The translations under genes were made by a program, and so were the position numbers. Positions 1 through 8,210 of a stretch of 64,000 nt of DNA are shown in pieces; position 1 is the first letter of the stretch, and each line of letters begins with the position of its first letter. The stretch is from JBJYIN01 sp046237015 (GTDB taxonomy: Bacteria > Pseudomonadota > Gammaproteobacteria > Enterobacterales > Enterobacteriaceae), in assembly GCF_046237015.1 (NCBI RefSeq), contig NZ_JBJYIN010000019.1, forward strand, positions 38,426 to 102,425, written 5' to 3'. The notes beneath the pieces were generated by a model, which saw nothing but the letters and a program-made list of their open reading frames with translations, was not told the DNA's origin and did not search any database.

Positions 1-359
1 ATCATCTGGGCTGTAAAGGACCTGAAACCTATGGTAACTGCCCGACGTTGGAGTTCTGTGACGTCGGCGGTGGTATCTGGCCGGTGGGTATTGGGCATCC
101 TTGTTACGGTTGTAACGAGAAGGGAATCGGGTTTACCAAAGGCATTTTCCAGCTATCGAGCGTAGAAAACCCCACGCCGCGCGCAGAAAAACCGGATGTT
201 CATATCCCGGAAGGCGGACAGGTCTCTGCGACGGCTGTCGGGTTGATCGGTGGTGTGCTCGGTGTGGTGGGCGGCGTCAGTTTGATGGCCGTGCGTGAGT
301 TGGGTCGTCAGCAAAAGCAGAATCAGCAAGACGCCGGAAACGCATCCCGGGAGGGTTAA
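1..359 (+). CDS. hybO: Hydrogenase-2 small subunit HybO, C-terminal part (5' truncated by the window)
   Basis: The reading frame is open from base 3 (HLGCKGPETYGNCPT) to the stop at 357-359, so the gene starts upstream of the window and only about 118 codons are seen. The visible part carries the small-subunit signature for the medial and distal Fe-S clusters (GHPCYGCNEKGIGFTKG) and ends in a hydrophobic stretch (VGLIGGVLGVVGGVSLMAV) that would anchor the subunit in the inner membrane. In the family this subunit passes electrons from the NiFe site of HybC through three Fe-S clusters to HybA and HybB on the periplasmic side. hybA follows after 3 bases. The identification rests on close resemblance to E. 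coli HybO. Confidence 0.95.
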   Translation, partial: HLGCKGPETYGNCPTLEFCDVGGGIWPVGIGHPCYGCNEKGIGFTKGIFQLSSVENPTPRAEKPDVHIPEGGQVSATAVGLIGGVLGVVGGVSLMAVRELGRQQKQNQQDAGNASREG

Positions 360-362
360 ACC

Positions 363-1400
363 GTGAACAGACGCAATTTTTTCAAGCTGGCTTCTGCCGG
401 TGCGTTACTGGCCGGTACGCCATTGGCGGCACGTGCCGCTGCGGAAAATAAGCCACCGATCCCCGGTTCATTGGGTATGCTCTATGATTCAACGCTGTGT
501 GTCGGTTGCCAGGCCTGTGTGACCGAGTGTCAGCAGGTCAATCAACTGGCTTATAACCCTGACAGCAAAATCTACGCGGGTGGTCGGGCCACGTTTTCCA
601 ACAACGATAAATTGAGTCCTTACACCAATAATATTATTCAGGTGTGGAGTTCCGGTGACGGAACAAACAAGGATCAGGTGGATAACGGCTATGCCTACAT
701 CAAGAAACAGTGTATGCACTGTGTCGATCCTAACTGTGTCTCAGTTTGTCCGGTCTCGGCATTGAAGAAAGATGCCAAAACCGGTGTGGTGCACTATGAC
801 GCCAGCGTCTGTACTGGCTGCCGCTATTGCATGGTGGCCTGTCCTTTCAATATTCCCAAATATGATTATGAAAACCCGTTCGGCAAGCTACACAAATGCG
901 AACTGTGTAATCAACCGGGGCTGGAACGATTGGATAAAGGTGGCCTGCCGGGTTGTGTCGATGTTTGCCCGACCGGTGCCGTGATTTTTGGTACGCGTGA
1001 AGAGTTGCTCTCTGAAGCGAAGCATCGTTTGTCGTTGCAGGCAGGGGAGGAATACCACTACCCACGCCAGACGCTGGCGAAAAAAGATACGTATCTTCAT
1101 ACCATACCGAAATACGATCAGCATGTTTATGGTGAGAAAGAAGCGGGTGGTACGCAGGTTCTGGTGCTGGCCGGTGTGCCTTACCAGAATCTGGATCTGC
1201 CGGAACTGGCTGAACTCTCTACTGGCGCACGTTCTGAACATATCCAACACACGCTTTATAAGGGAATGGTATTGCCATTGGCGGTGCTGGCAGGGCTTTC
1301 CGTGCTGGTGCATCGTAATACGCGGGCTGATCGGCTAGATCACGATGATCATCACTCGGATGCGGACAAGAAACAGGAGAACGATCATGACGGCGCATAA
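363..1400 (+). CDS. hybA: Hydrogenase-2 ferredoxin-type electron transfer subunit HybA
   Basis: 345 residues from a GTG start just after hybO. The N-terminus is a Tat-type signal (MNRRNFFKLASAGALLAG), so the protein is exported folded. Four ferredoxin-like cysteine groups follow: CVGCQACVTEC (about residue 46), CMHCVDPNCVSVCP (about 118), CTGCRYCMVACP (about 151) and CELCNQPGL with GCVDVCP (about 179-203). A C-terminal hydrophobic segment (GMVLPLAVLAGLSVLV) would anchor it in the membrane. In E. coli HybA links HybO to the integral membrane protein HybB and so to the quinone pool. The 3' end overlaps hybB by 14 bases. The tail is rich in Asp and His (DHDDHHSDADKK), which is lineage-specific and without known role. 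Confidence 0.96.
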   Translation: MNRRNFFKLASAGALLAGTPLAARAAAENKPPIPGSLGMLYDSTLCVGCQACVTECQQVNQLAYNPDSKIYAGGRATFSNNDKLSPYTNNIIQVWSSGDGTNKDQVDNGYAYIKKQCMHCVDPNCVSVCPVSALKKDAKTGVVHYDASVCTGCRYCMVACPFNIPKYDYENPFGKLHKCELCNQPGLERLDKGGLPGCVDVCPTGAVIFGTREELLSEAKHRLSLQAGEEYHYPRQTLAKKDTYLHTIPKYDQHVYGEKEAGGTQVLVLAGVPYQNLDLPELAELSTGARSEHIQHTLYKGMVLPLAVLAGLSVLVHRNTRADRLDHDDHHSDADKKQENDHDGA

Positions 1401-2586
1401 AGCGAGTCCATTAGGTGGACGTCTGGTCAGTTGGCCGGTGATGTTGCTGGCACCGTTCGTGGTGTTGTGTGCGGTACTGATCGTAAAACGTCTGGTGTTC
1501 GGTATCGGTGATGTTGCCGCGCTCAATGGCGGGTATCCGTGGGGGATCTGGATCGCCTTCGATCTGCTGGTGGGAACCGGTTTTGCCTGTGGCGGTTGGG
1601 CGCTGGCCTGGGCGGTATATGTCTTTAATCGTGGTGAGTACCATCCTTTGGTTCGCCCGGCGCTGCTTGCCAGTTTGTTCGGGTATTCTCTGGGGGGATT
1701 GTCGATCACCATCGACGTCGGGCGTTACTGGAATTTGCCGTATTTTTACATCCCAGGTTTTTTTAACACGTCCTCAGTGTTATTTGAAACCGCTGTCTGT
1801 ATGACCATTTATATCGGAGTGATGGCGTTGGAGTTCGCTCCTGTCGTGTGTGAACGCATGGGATGGAAAGTTTCTCTCAAGCGTTTGAACAAGGTGATGT
1901 TTTTCATCATCGCGTTAGGCGCGTTGCTGCCAACGATGCATCAGTCCTCAATGGGGTCGCTGATGATTTCCGCCGGTTATAAAGTTCATCCACTGTGGCA
2001 AAGCTATGAACTATTGCCACTGCTTTCGCTGCTGACCGCATTTATCATGGGTTTTTCTATCGTGATATTTGAAGGGTCGCTGGTACAAGCGGGGTTGAAA
2101 GGTCGAGGCCCGGATGAAAAACCGCTGTTTGCCCGTTTGACGCAAATTATTCAGGTTTTGCTACTGCTGTTTGTGGTATTGCGTTTTGGCGAAATCATCT
2201 GGCATGACAAAGTGAGCTATTTGTTCAGGGGCGATCGTTTCTCACTGATGTTCTGGTGCGAAGCGACGTTGATGATCTTCCCGCTGGTCATGTTCCGCAT
2301 CAAACGACTCCGTGACGATTCACGTCTGCTGTTTATTGGCGCGCTGAGTATGTTGTTCGGTGCCGCGTTGTGGCGACTGAGTTATTCCCTGCTGGCTTTC
2401 AACCCCGGTGGTGGCTATCACTATTTCCCCGCTACATCGGAAGTGTTGATCTCCATCGGTTTTGTCGCGATTGAAGTCTGCGCATACATCTTGTTAATCC
2501 GGCTGTTGCCGGTACTTCCCGCGCTGGAAGGCGTTCATAAGAATTATCAGGCCGAGGTAAAGCATGAGCCAACGCATCACCATTGA
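1387..2586 (+). CDS. hybB: Hydrogenase-2 integral membrane subunit HybB
   Basis: 399 residues, about ten hydrophobic segments, NrfD/PsrC-like family. The start at 1387 (MTAHKASPLGGRLVSWPVM) matches the length of E. coli HybB and is preceded by ACAGGAG; an upstream in-frame ATG at 1345 lies inside hybA and is less likely. Strongly conserved blocks include GGYPWGIWIAFDLLVG, VDVGRYWNLPYFYIPG-like and ALLPTMHQSSMGSLM. HybB is the quinone-reactive subunit that delivers electrons from H2 to menaquinone. It overlaps hybA by 14 bases and hybC by 23 bases, which points to translational coupling. The last residues are His-rich (HEPTHHH). Confidence 0.96.
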   Translation: MTAHKASPLGGRLVSWPVMLLAPFVVLCAVLIVKRLVFGIGDVAALNGGYPWGIWIAFDLLVGTGFACGGWALAWAVYVFNRGEYHPLVRPALLASLFGYSLGGLSITIDVGRYWNLPYFYIPGFFNTSSVLFETAVCMTIYIGVMALEFAPVVCERMGWKVSLKRLNKVMFFIIALGALLPTMHQSSMGSLMISAGYKVHPLWQSYELLPLLSLLTAFIMGFSIVIFEGSLVQAGLKGRGPDEKPLFARLTQIIQVLLLLFVVLRFGEIIWHDKVSYLFRGDRFSLMFWCEATLMIFPLVMFRIKRLRDDSRLLFIGALSMLFGAALWRLSYSLLAFNPGGGYHYFPATSEVLISIGFVAIEVCAYILLIRLLPVLPALEGVHKNYQAEVKHEPTHHH

Positions 2587-4270
2587 TCCTATTACCCGCA
2601 TCGAGGGACACCTGCGCATTGATTGCGAAATTGAACAGGGGAAAGTCACCAAGGCCTGGTCATCCGGCACGATGTGGCGCGGTATGGAAGAAATTGTTAA
2701 AGGTCAGGATCCGCGCGATGCGTGGATGATTGTGCAGCGTATTTGCGGTGTATGTACGACGGTACACGCGATTGCTTCTGTGCGTGCGGTTGAGAATGCA
2801 TTGAAACTGAACGTGCCAGTTAACGCGCAATATATTCGCAACCTGATTCTGGCGGCACACAGTATTCACGATCATATCGTCCATTTCTATCAGCTTTCTG
2901 CTCTGGATTGGGTGGATGTGACGTCTGCTCTTGAAGCTTCGCCGCAAAAAGCAGAAGCGTTGTTGAAAGGGTTGTCTGACTGGCCGTTGAATAACGCCGC
3001 CGAATTCACCAAAGTCCAGCAAAAGCTGAAAGATTTGGTCGCCAGCGGACAATTGGGCATTTTTGCTAATGGTTATTGGGGACATCCGGCAATGGCATTG
3101 CCGCCGGAGGTTAACCTGATCGCGGTGGCGCACTACTTGCAAGCGCTGGAATGTCAGCGCGATGCCAACCGCATTGTGGCGATACTCGGTGGTAAAACGC
3201 CACACATTCAGAATCTGGCGGTAGGTGGGGTGGCTAACCCGATCAACCTTGATGCGCCAAGCGTACTGAACCTTGAACGTCTGATGTACGTGAAGTCGTT
3301 TATCGATCGCCTGAGTGACTTTATCGAGCAGGTTTATAAAGTTGACTGTGCAGTGATTGCCGCACATTACCCTGACTGGCTGCACCTGGGTAAAGGTGCC
3401 GATCATTACCTCAGCGTGCCTGAATTGCCGACGGATAATCAGGGAGGAAGCTTCCTGTTGGCGGGCGGCTATCTGGAAAATGGTGACTTTGCGAAATATC
3501 GCCCGATTACCAGCCATGAGGATAGCTTCCTGATTGAGGGGATCAAAGAGAGTGGTAAACACGCCTGGTATCAGGACGATGAACCGCTGGCACCGTGGGA
3601 AGGATTAACTCGTCCCAAATATACCGGTTGGGAAGATGACGGCAAATACTCTTGGGTAAAAGCGCCTACCTTCTATGGCAAGACGGTGGAAGTCGGCCCA
3701 TTGGCGTGGCTGCTGTGTGGCTTAGCGGCTAAGCATAAAGACACTGAAGCGCATTACGCACAGGTGGCAGCAGCCTATCAAAAATTAACCGGACAAACGC
3801 TGGAAGTGAAACATCTTCATTCTACGTTAGGCCGAGTAATTGGTCGTACGGTGCATTGCTGCGTGTTGAAAGATACGCTGGCTCAGCAGTGGCAAGCGTT
3901 GGTCACGAATATCGGTAAAGGTGACCACCAAACGTTTATCAAACCTGATCTGTCACCGGATACGGAATTCCGAGGTGTGGGCTTTGGTGAAATGCCGCGT
4001 GGGATGTTGTCGCACTGGATTGTATTTAAAAACGGCAAAATCACCAATTATCAGGCGGTCGTTCCATCAACCTGGACATCAGGGCCACGCAATTTCGACG
4101 GTGTTCCCGGTCCTTACGAGCAATCGTTGGTAGGTACGCCGATTGCCGATCCGCATAAGCCGCTGGAAGTGGTACGAACCATACACTCGTTTGACCCGTG
4201 TATGTCTTGTGCGGTGCATATCGTCGATACGGTCGATGGTAGTGAAGTGACCCGGGTGAAGGTGCTGTGA
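2564..4270 (+). CDS. hybC: Hydrogenase-2 large (NiFe) catalytic subunit HybC
   Basis: 568 residues, against 567 in E. coli. It carries both nickel-binding motifs: RICGVCTTVHA near residue 60 and DPCMSCAVH near the C-terminus. The tail after that His (IVDTVDGSEVTRVKVL) is the extension that the endopeptidase HybD removes once the NiFe(CN)2CO centre is in place. It oxidises H2 in the periplasm as the HybC-HybO dimer, exported on the Tat signal of its partner. Its start lies inside hybB and its TGA stop overlaps the hybD start as ATGA. No catalytic residue is missing. Confidence 0.97.
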   Translation: MSQRITIDPITRIEGHLRIDCEIEQGKVTKAWSSGTMWRGMEEIVKGQDPRDAWMIVQRICGVCTTVHAIASVRAVENALKLNVPVNAQYIRNLILAAHSIHDHIVHFYQLSALDWVDVTSALEASPQKAEALLKGLSDWPLNNAAEFTKVQQKLKDLVASGQLGIFANGYWGHPAMALPPEVNLIAVAHYLQALECQRDANRIVAILGGKTPHIQNLAVGGVANPINLDAPSVLNLERLMYVKSFIDRLSDFIEQVYKVDCAVIAAHYPDWLHLGKGADHYLSVPELPTDNQGGSFLLAGGYLENGDFAKYRPITSHEDSFLIEGIKESGKHAWYQDDEPLAPWEGLTRPKYTGWEDDGKYSWVKAPTFYGKTVEVGPLAWLLCGLAAKHKDTEAHYAQVAAAYQKLTGQTLEVKHLHSTLGRVIGRTVHCCVLKDTLAQQWQALVTNIGKGDHQTFIKPDLSPDTEFRGVGFGEMPRGMLSHWIVFKNGKITNYQAVVPSTWTSGPRNFDGVPGPYEQSLVGTPIADPHKPLEVVRTIHSFDPCMSCAVHIVDTVDGSEVTRVKVL

Positions 4271-4764
4271 TGAATATACTGGTGTTGGGTGTCGGTAATC
4301 TGCTGCTCAGCGATGAAGCCGTTGGCGTGCGTATCGTTGAAGCATTGGAGCAACGTTATGCATTTTCGCCGAGGATAGATATCGTTGACGGCGGTACCTG
4401 TGGGTTGGAACTGATGGAAGCGATGGCTAACCGCGATCATCTGATTGTTGCTGACGCGGTTCTGACGGGGCAAGCGCCAGGAACGGTGACCATCCTGCGT
4501 GATAGCGAAGTCCCTGCATTGTTTACCCGCAAGATTTCCCCGCACCAGTTGGGTTTATCCGATGTGCTGATGGCGTTGCAATTAACGGAAGAGTTTCCGC
4601 AAAAGCTAACGCTCATTGGCGTAGAGCCTGCTTCATTGGATGTTCACATTGGCTTGACAGAGACGGTACAGCAGGCGCTTGAGCCTGCTGTACAGCAGGT
4701 GATCGCCGCTTTGGAACAAAGCGGCATCACGGTAAGCGAACGATGTGAGGTCTGTAGTGAATAG
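4270..4764 (+). CDS. hybD: Hydrogenase-2 maturation endopeptidase HybD
   Basis: 164 residues from the ATG at 4270, which overlaps the hybC stop (ATGA). An in-frame GTG three bases earlier is possible but the ATG matches E. coli HybD. It has the M52 peptidase pattern: GVGNLLLSDEAVGVR at the N-terminus with the nickel-sensing Glu, DGGTCGLELM with the conserved Asp, and SPHQLGLSDVL with the His. The enzyme checks that nickel is inserted in HybC and then cuts its C-terminal extension. The 3' end overlaps hybE by 8 bases. Confidence 0.95.
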   Translation: MNILVLGVGNLLLSDEAVGVRIVEALEQRYAFSPRIDIVDGGTCGLELMEAMANRDHLIVADAVLTGQAPGTVTILRDSEVPALFTRKISPHQLGLSDVLMALQLTEEFPQKLTLIGVEPASLDVHIGLTETVQQALEPAVQQVIAALEQSGITVSERCEVCSE

Positions 4765-5299
4765 TGCATCAGAGGTAAAAAATTTACACAGGATGCCGAT
4801 TGAGCGCAAAGAATCGTTTGTCGCACGGCGGCATGATGAACATCCTGCGGTATGGCTGGAACAGATGTTTACGAAAATTGCAGATGAGGAAATGCAATCA
4901 CTGCCTTTTTTTCGTCAGGGTATCCCGGTTAAAGCTTGTGGATTCACTCTGTTTGAACAGCAGTGGGTGGGCTGCCTGTTAACTCCCTGGATGATGAGTT
5001 TGTTTGTTCTTCCAGGGCCGGATCAAGATTGGCCCGTCAGGCCATTGGCCGATCGTCTGGCACTGTCGCTCCCCTGTGGAAATGTCACATTCATTGTGGG
5101 AGAAATGGCGGGAAAGCAGTATCTATCCTGTTCGCTCATGTCGCCGATTGATAGTCATTTGCAAGGGGAACACGCTGTTTTGTTAGCCGAACAGAGTGCC
5201 AAAATGGCGCTTTCGCTCCCTGTTGCCGATGGCAACGTGCCACAGAATAGTCGTTTACGAGCGCTTTTCAGCCGCAATCGGAGTGAAGACCATGCATGA
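4757..5299 (+). CDS. hybE: Hydrogenase-2 assembly chaperone HybE
   Basis: 180 residues from a GTG at 4757, chosen because GAGG sits 6 bases upstream; a GTG at 4745 in the same frame is the alternative. Conserved HybE/HupJ blocks are present: QQWVGCLLTPWMMSLFVLPGPDQDWP and QYLSCSLMSPIDS. In E. coli HybE binds the HybO precursor and stops premature Tat export until the large subunit is ready. It overlaps hybD by 8 bases and hypA by 8 bases, in keeping with one polycistronic message. The N-terminal 40 residues differ from E. coli. Confidence 0.9.
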   Translation: MNSASEVKNLHRMPIERKESFVARRHDEHPAVWLEQMFTKIADEEMQSLPFFRQGIPVKACGFTLFEQQWVGCLLTPWMMSLFVLPGPDQDWPVRPLADRLALSLPCGNVTFIVGEMAGKQYLSCSLMSPIDSHLQGEHAVLLAEQSAKMALSLPVADGNVPQNSRLRALFSRNRSEDHA

Positions 5300-5633
5300 G
5301 ATTTCCATGTGCTTCAACGCGCTGGAATTGATAGAACAACAGGCCCGTCAGCATCAGGCTCATCGGGTTACTGAAGTTTGGCTGGAGATTGGTGCACTTT
5401 CCTGTATCGAGGAGAGTGCTCTACGTTTTTGTTTTGAATCGGCCTGTCGCCAGACATTGGCTGAAGGATGCAAGCTGCATGTCGCTGTCCGGCCTGCACA
5501 AGCATGGTGCTGGGAATGCAGTGCGGTGGTGGAAATCGTTAAGCACGACACCGGATGCCCTCAGTGCGGCAGTTATAACCTGAGAGTCGATGACGGTGAT
5601 AGCCTGCAAATTAAACAGCTGGCGATTGAGTAA
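5292..5633 (+). CDS. hypA: Hydrogenase nickel incorporation protein HypA/HybF
   Basis: 113 residues starting MHEISMCFNALEL; the N-terminal Met-His-Glu is the nickel site of the family. A zinc ribbon is formed by CWEC and CPQC near residues 73-97. HypA hands nickel to the hydrogenase large subunit together with HypB. In E. coli the paralogue in the hyb operon is called HybF. The ATG at 5292 lies within the end of hybE, and a 75-base gap separates it from hypB. Confidence 0.94.
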   Translation: MHEISMCFNALELIEQQARQHQAHRVTEVWLEIGALSCIEESALRFCFESACRQTLAEGCKLHVAVRPAQAWCWECSAVVEIVKHDTGCPQCGSYNLRVDDGDSLQIKQLAIE

Positions 5634-5708
5634 CGGCCGTTAAGTCATTTTTGAGTCATCCTTGCATTGCTGAGGTGACGATACTAAAGATAGCGGGAGG
5701 AGATCCTT

Positions 5709-6812
5709 ATGTGTACCACATGCGGTTGTGGTGAAGGTGAACGCAGAATAGAAGGTGACGAGCATACTGACGCTCACACCCATGATAGTCATCATGATCA
5801 CCCCCATCACCACGCCCACGACCATCATGGTCATCATCACGACCATAGCCACGAACATCATCATGGCAATCATGCTCAGAAAAATAAATATATTCACCAT
5901 ACGCATGTTCATGGTCATGACGTTTCGAGTGAGAGTGAACCTCACTGCGTGATTATTCATCATCATTACCACCATCAGGGTGACGTTCATCATCATTATT
6001 ATTCCGGCCCAGTACCGGAGAGCGCAGCGCCACAACGCGCCCCAACTCATGATCATGTTCACCATGAACAAGAAGAGGCACCGTTTCAGCCGCAAGTGAA
6101 CCAGCAGGATTTACATTATGGACAGGGGGCCGCAGGGACCCATGCGCCGGGCGTTGGCCAGCAGCGTCTCTTACAGATTGAAATGGACGTGCTGAGCAAA
6201 AATAACCATCTGGCTGAGCACAACCGTGAACATTTTAAAGCGCAAAATATTCTGGCGTTGAATCTGGTTTCCAGCCCAGGCTCGGGTAAGACCACGCTGT
6301 TGACGACGACGCTAAATCATATCAGTAAGCAGGTGTCTTGCGCGGTGATTGAAGGCGATCAGCAAACGACCAACGATGCGGAACGCATCCGTGCTACGGG
6401 GGTTACGGCCATTCAGGTGAACACCGGAAAAGGATGCCATCTGGATGCACAGATGGTGCACGATGCGGCCCATCGCCTGCAATTGCCCGATAACAGCCTG
6501 TTGTTTATCGAGAATGTAGGAAATCTGGTTTGCCCGGCGGGCTTTGATCTGGGCGAACGCGCCAAAGTTGCGGTGCTGTCTGTCACCGAAGGTGAAGACA
6601 AACCGTTGAAGTATCCGCATATGTTTGCAGCGGCGTCGTTGATGATCATTAATAAAATTGATCTGTTGCCTTATCTGGATTTCGATCTGGAGGCATGTAT
6701 CGGTTATGCCAGACGTGTGAATCCAGAGATTCAGGTGATTGCCCTGTCTGCTCGCACAGGCGAGGGGATGGATGAGTGGCTCGCCTGGCTGGAGGCGCAG
6801 CTATGTGCTTAG
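5709..6812 (+). CDS. hypB: Hydrogenase nickel GTPase HypB with a long histidine-rich domain
   Basis: 367 residues, about 77 longer than E. coli HypB. Order of parts: the high-affinity nickel motif MCTTCGCG at the N-terminus, a His-rich insert from about residue 19 to 120 with roughly 39 histidines, a linker with DLHYG and GTHAPG, then the G domain with P-loop SSPGSGKTT, EGDQQT, the nickel/zinc motif NTGKGCHLD, ENVGNLVCPA and NKIDLLPYLD. HypB uses GTP hydrolysis to insert nickel; His-rich inserts in other HypB proteins store nickel. A strong ribosome site (GGGAGGAG) precedes the ATG. The His stretch makes a long minus-strand shadow frame which is not a gene. Confidence 0.96.
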   Translation: MCTTCGCGEGERRIEGDEHTDAHTHDSHHDHPHHHAHDHHGHHHDHSHEHHHGNHAQKNKYIHHTHVHGHDVSSESEPHCVIIHHHYHHQGDVHHHYYSGPVPESAAPQRAPTHDHVHHEQEEAPFQPQVNQQDLHYGQGAAGTHAPGVGQQRLLQIEMDVLSKNNHLAEHNREHFKAQNILALNLVSSPGSGKTTLLTTTLNHISKQVSCAVIEGDQQTTNDAERIRATGVTAIQVNTGKGCHLDAQMVHDAAHRLQLPDNSLLFIENVGNLVCPAGFDLGERAKVAVLSVTEGEDKPLKYPHMFAAASLMIINKIDLLPYLDFDLEACIGYARRVNPEIQVIALSARTGEGMDEWLAWLEAQLCA

Positions 6813-7090
6813 GTATTCCGGGGAAAGTGGTTTCTGTCGGGGAGGATATCCACCAGCCTGCGTATGTTGATGTTTGCGGTGTACAGCGCTCGGTCAATAT
6901 TGCGTTGGTCTGTGAAGACTCGCCCGCAGATTTAATCGGTCAATGGGTGCTGGTGCACGTTGGTTTTGCCATGAGCCTGCTGGATGAACAGGAAGCACAG
7001 GACACGCTGGAGGCATTGCAGTCCATGCGTGCCGTAGGGCTGGAAATGGATGAAATGCGCGAACTCGGAGAGGATCATGCAATACGTTGA
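6803..7090 (+). CDS. hybG: HypC-family chaperone HybG
   Basis: 95 residues starting MCLGIPGKVV; Cys2 is the residue that binds HypD and the large subunit precursor. The body (EDIHQPAYVDVCGVQRSVNIAL, split by short changes, and LVHVGFAMS) is nearer to HybG than to HypC of E. coli, fitting its place next to hydrogenase-2 genes. HybG carries the Fe(CN)2CO unit from the HypCD complex to HybC. The start overlaps hypB by 10 bases and the end overlaps hypD by 14. No second hypC-type gene is seen here, so this copy probably serves all hydrogenases encoded nearby. Confidence 0.93.
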   Translation: MCLGIPGKVVSVGEDIHQPAYVDVCGVQRSVNIALVCEDSPADLIGQWVLVHVGFAMSLLDEQEAQDTLEALQSMRAVGLEMDEMRELGEDHAIR

Positions 7091-8192
7091 TGAGTTCCGC
7101 GATCCTGAATTAGCGAAAGCACTGTTACAACGCATTCGAGCGCTGGTAGCGGAGATGCCGCATCTGCGCGAACGTCCACTGCAACTGATGGAAGTGTGCG
7201 GTGGGCATACGCATGCGATCTTTAAATTTGGGCTCGATCGGCTGTTGCCGCCGGAAATTGAGTTTGTGCACGGGCCGGGTTGTCCGGTTTGTGTGCTGCC
7301 GATGGGGCGAATCGACGCTTGTCTTGAGATTGCCGCTCATCCTGATGTTATTTTCTGTACGTTTGGCGATGCCATGCGGGTGCCGGGACGGAATGGCTCG
7401 TTACAGGATGCGCGTCGGCACGGTGCTGATGTGCGCATTGTGTATTCGCCGCTGGATGCGTTGACGCTGGCTGAAAAAAATCCCGAGCGGCAGGTCGTCT
7501 TTTTTGGCTTGGGGTTTGAAACCACGATGCCAAGTACCGCACTGACGTTGCAACAGGCCAAGCGGCGTAATATCACTAACTTTACGCTGTTCTGTCAGCA
7601 CATCACCATCGTTCCCACCTTGCGTAGCCTGTTAATGCAACCCGACCTGCGTATTGATGGATTTCTGGCACCGGGCCATGTGAGCATGGTGATCGGTGCT
7701 TATCCGTATCAAGCGTTATGCGACCGCTTCCATAAGCCGTTTGTTGTGACTGGGTTTGAGCCGTTAGATATTTTGCAGGCGTTGTTGATGCTGGTTAGCC
7801 AGATTCATTCAGAACGTTGTGAGGTTGAAAATCAATACCGTCGCATCGTTCCGGATAGTGGTAATCTGCTGGCGCAGCAGGCAATGGACGAGGTGTTTGA
7901 AACCAAGTCGAGCAGTGAATGGCGCGGTTTGGGAGAAATAGCGGATTCAGGCATGCAGTTGCGAGCCGCGTATGCCAATTTTGATGCAGAGCGTCGTTTT
8001 CATCCGCAGCAGCAACGTGTTGCGGACGAACCTGGATCGCGTTGCGGTGATGTCCTGACCGGGCGCTGCAAGCCTGCGGATTGCCCGTTGTTTGCTCAGC
8101 GCTGTACTCCGCAAAATGCGATTGGCGCGTTGATGGTATCATCCGAAGGCGCGTGTGCGGCTTATTATCAGTATCGGCGAGAATGTGCCTGA
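7077..8192 (+). CDS. hypD: Hydrogenase Fe-cyanide scaffold HypD
   Basis: 371 residues from ATG 7077 (MQYVDEFRDPELAKAL), matched to E. coli HypD and preceded by GGAGAGG; a further in-frame ATG at 7050 inside hybG is less likely. Signature motifs are present: EVCGGHTHAIFKFGLD with the iron-binding Cys, GPGCPVCVLP with the redox cysteines, CTFGDAMRVPG, GFETTMPSTA and APGHVSMVIG, and a C-terminal 4Fe-4S site (CGDVLTGRCKPADCPLF). With HybG it forms the site where Fe receives CN and CO ligands delivered by HypE and HypF. Confidence 0.96.
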   Translation: MQYVDEFRDPELAKALLQRIRALVAEMPHLRERPLQLMEVCGGHTHAIFKFGLDRLLPPEIEFVHGPGCPVCVLPMGRIDACLEIAAHPDVIFCTFGDAMRVPGRNGSLQDARRHGADVRIVYSPLDALTLAEKNPERQVVFFGLGFETTMPSTALTLQQAKRRNITNFTLFCQHITIVPTLRSLLMQPDLRIDGFLAPGHVSMVIGAYPYQALCDRFHKPFVVTGFEPLDILQALLMLVSQIHSERCEVENQYRRIVPDSGNLLAQQAMDEVFETKSSSEWRGLGEIADSGMQLRAAYANFDAERRFHPQQQRVADEPGSRCGDVLTGRCKPADCPLFAQRCTPQNAIGALMVSSEGACAAYYQYRRECA

Positions 8193-8210
8193 ATGGCGGG
8201 ATGCAATTGA

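Noticed and set aside
2660..3562. Long 300-codon open frame on the minus strand
   Set aside because: It lies wholly inside hybC, antisense, and its product has no family features; the hybC frame is fully accounted for.
5640..6095. Met- and Val-rich 151-residue minus-strand protein
   Set aside because: It is the reverse of the His codons of HypB (CAT/CAC read as ATG/GTG), an artefact of composition.
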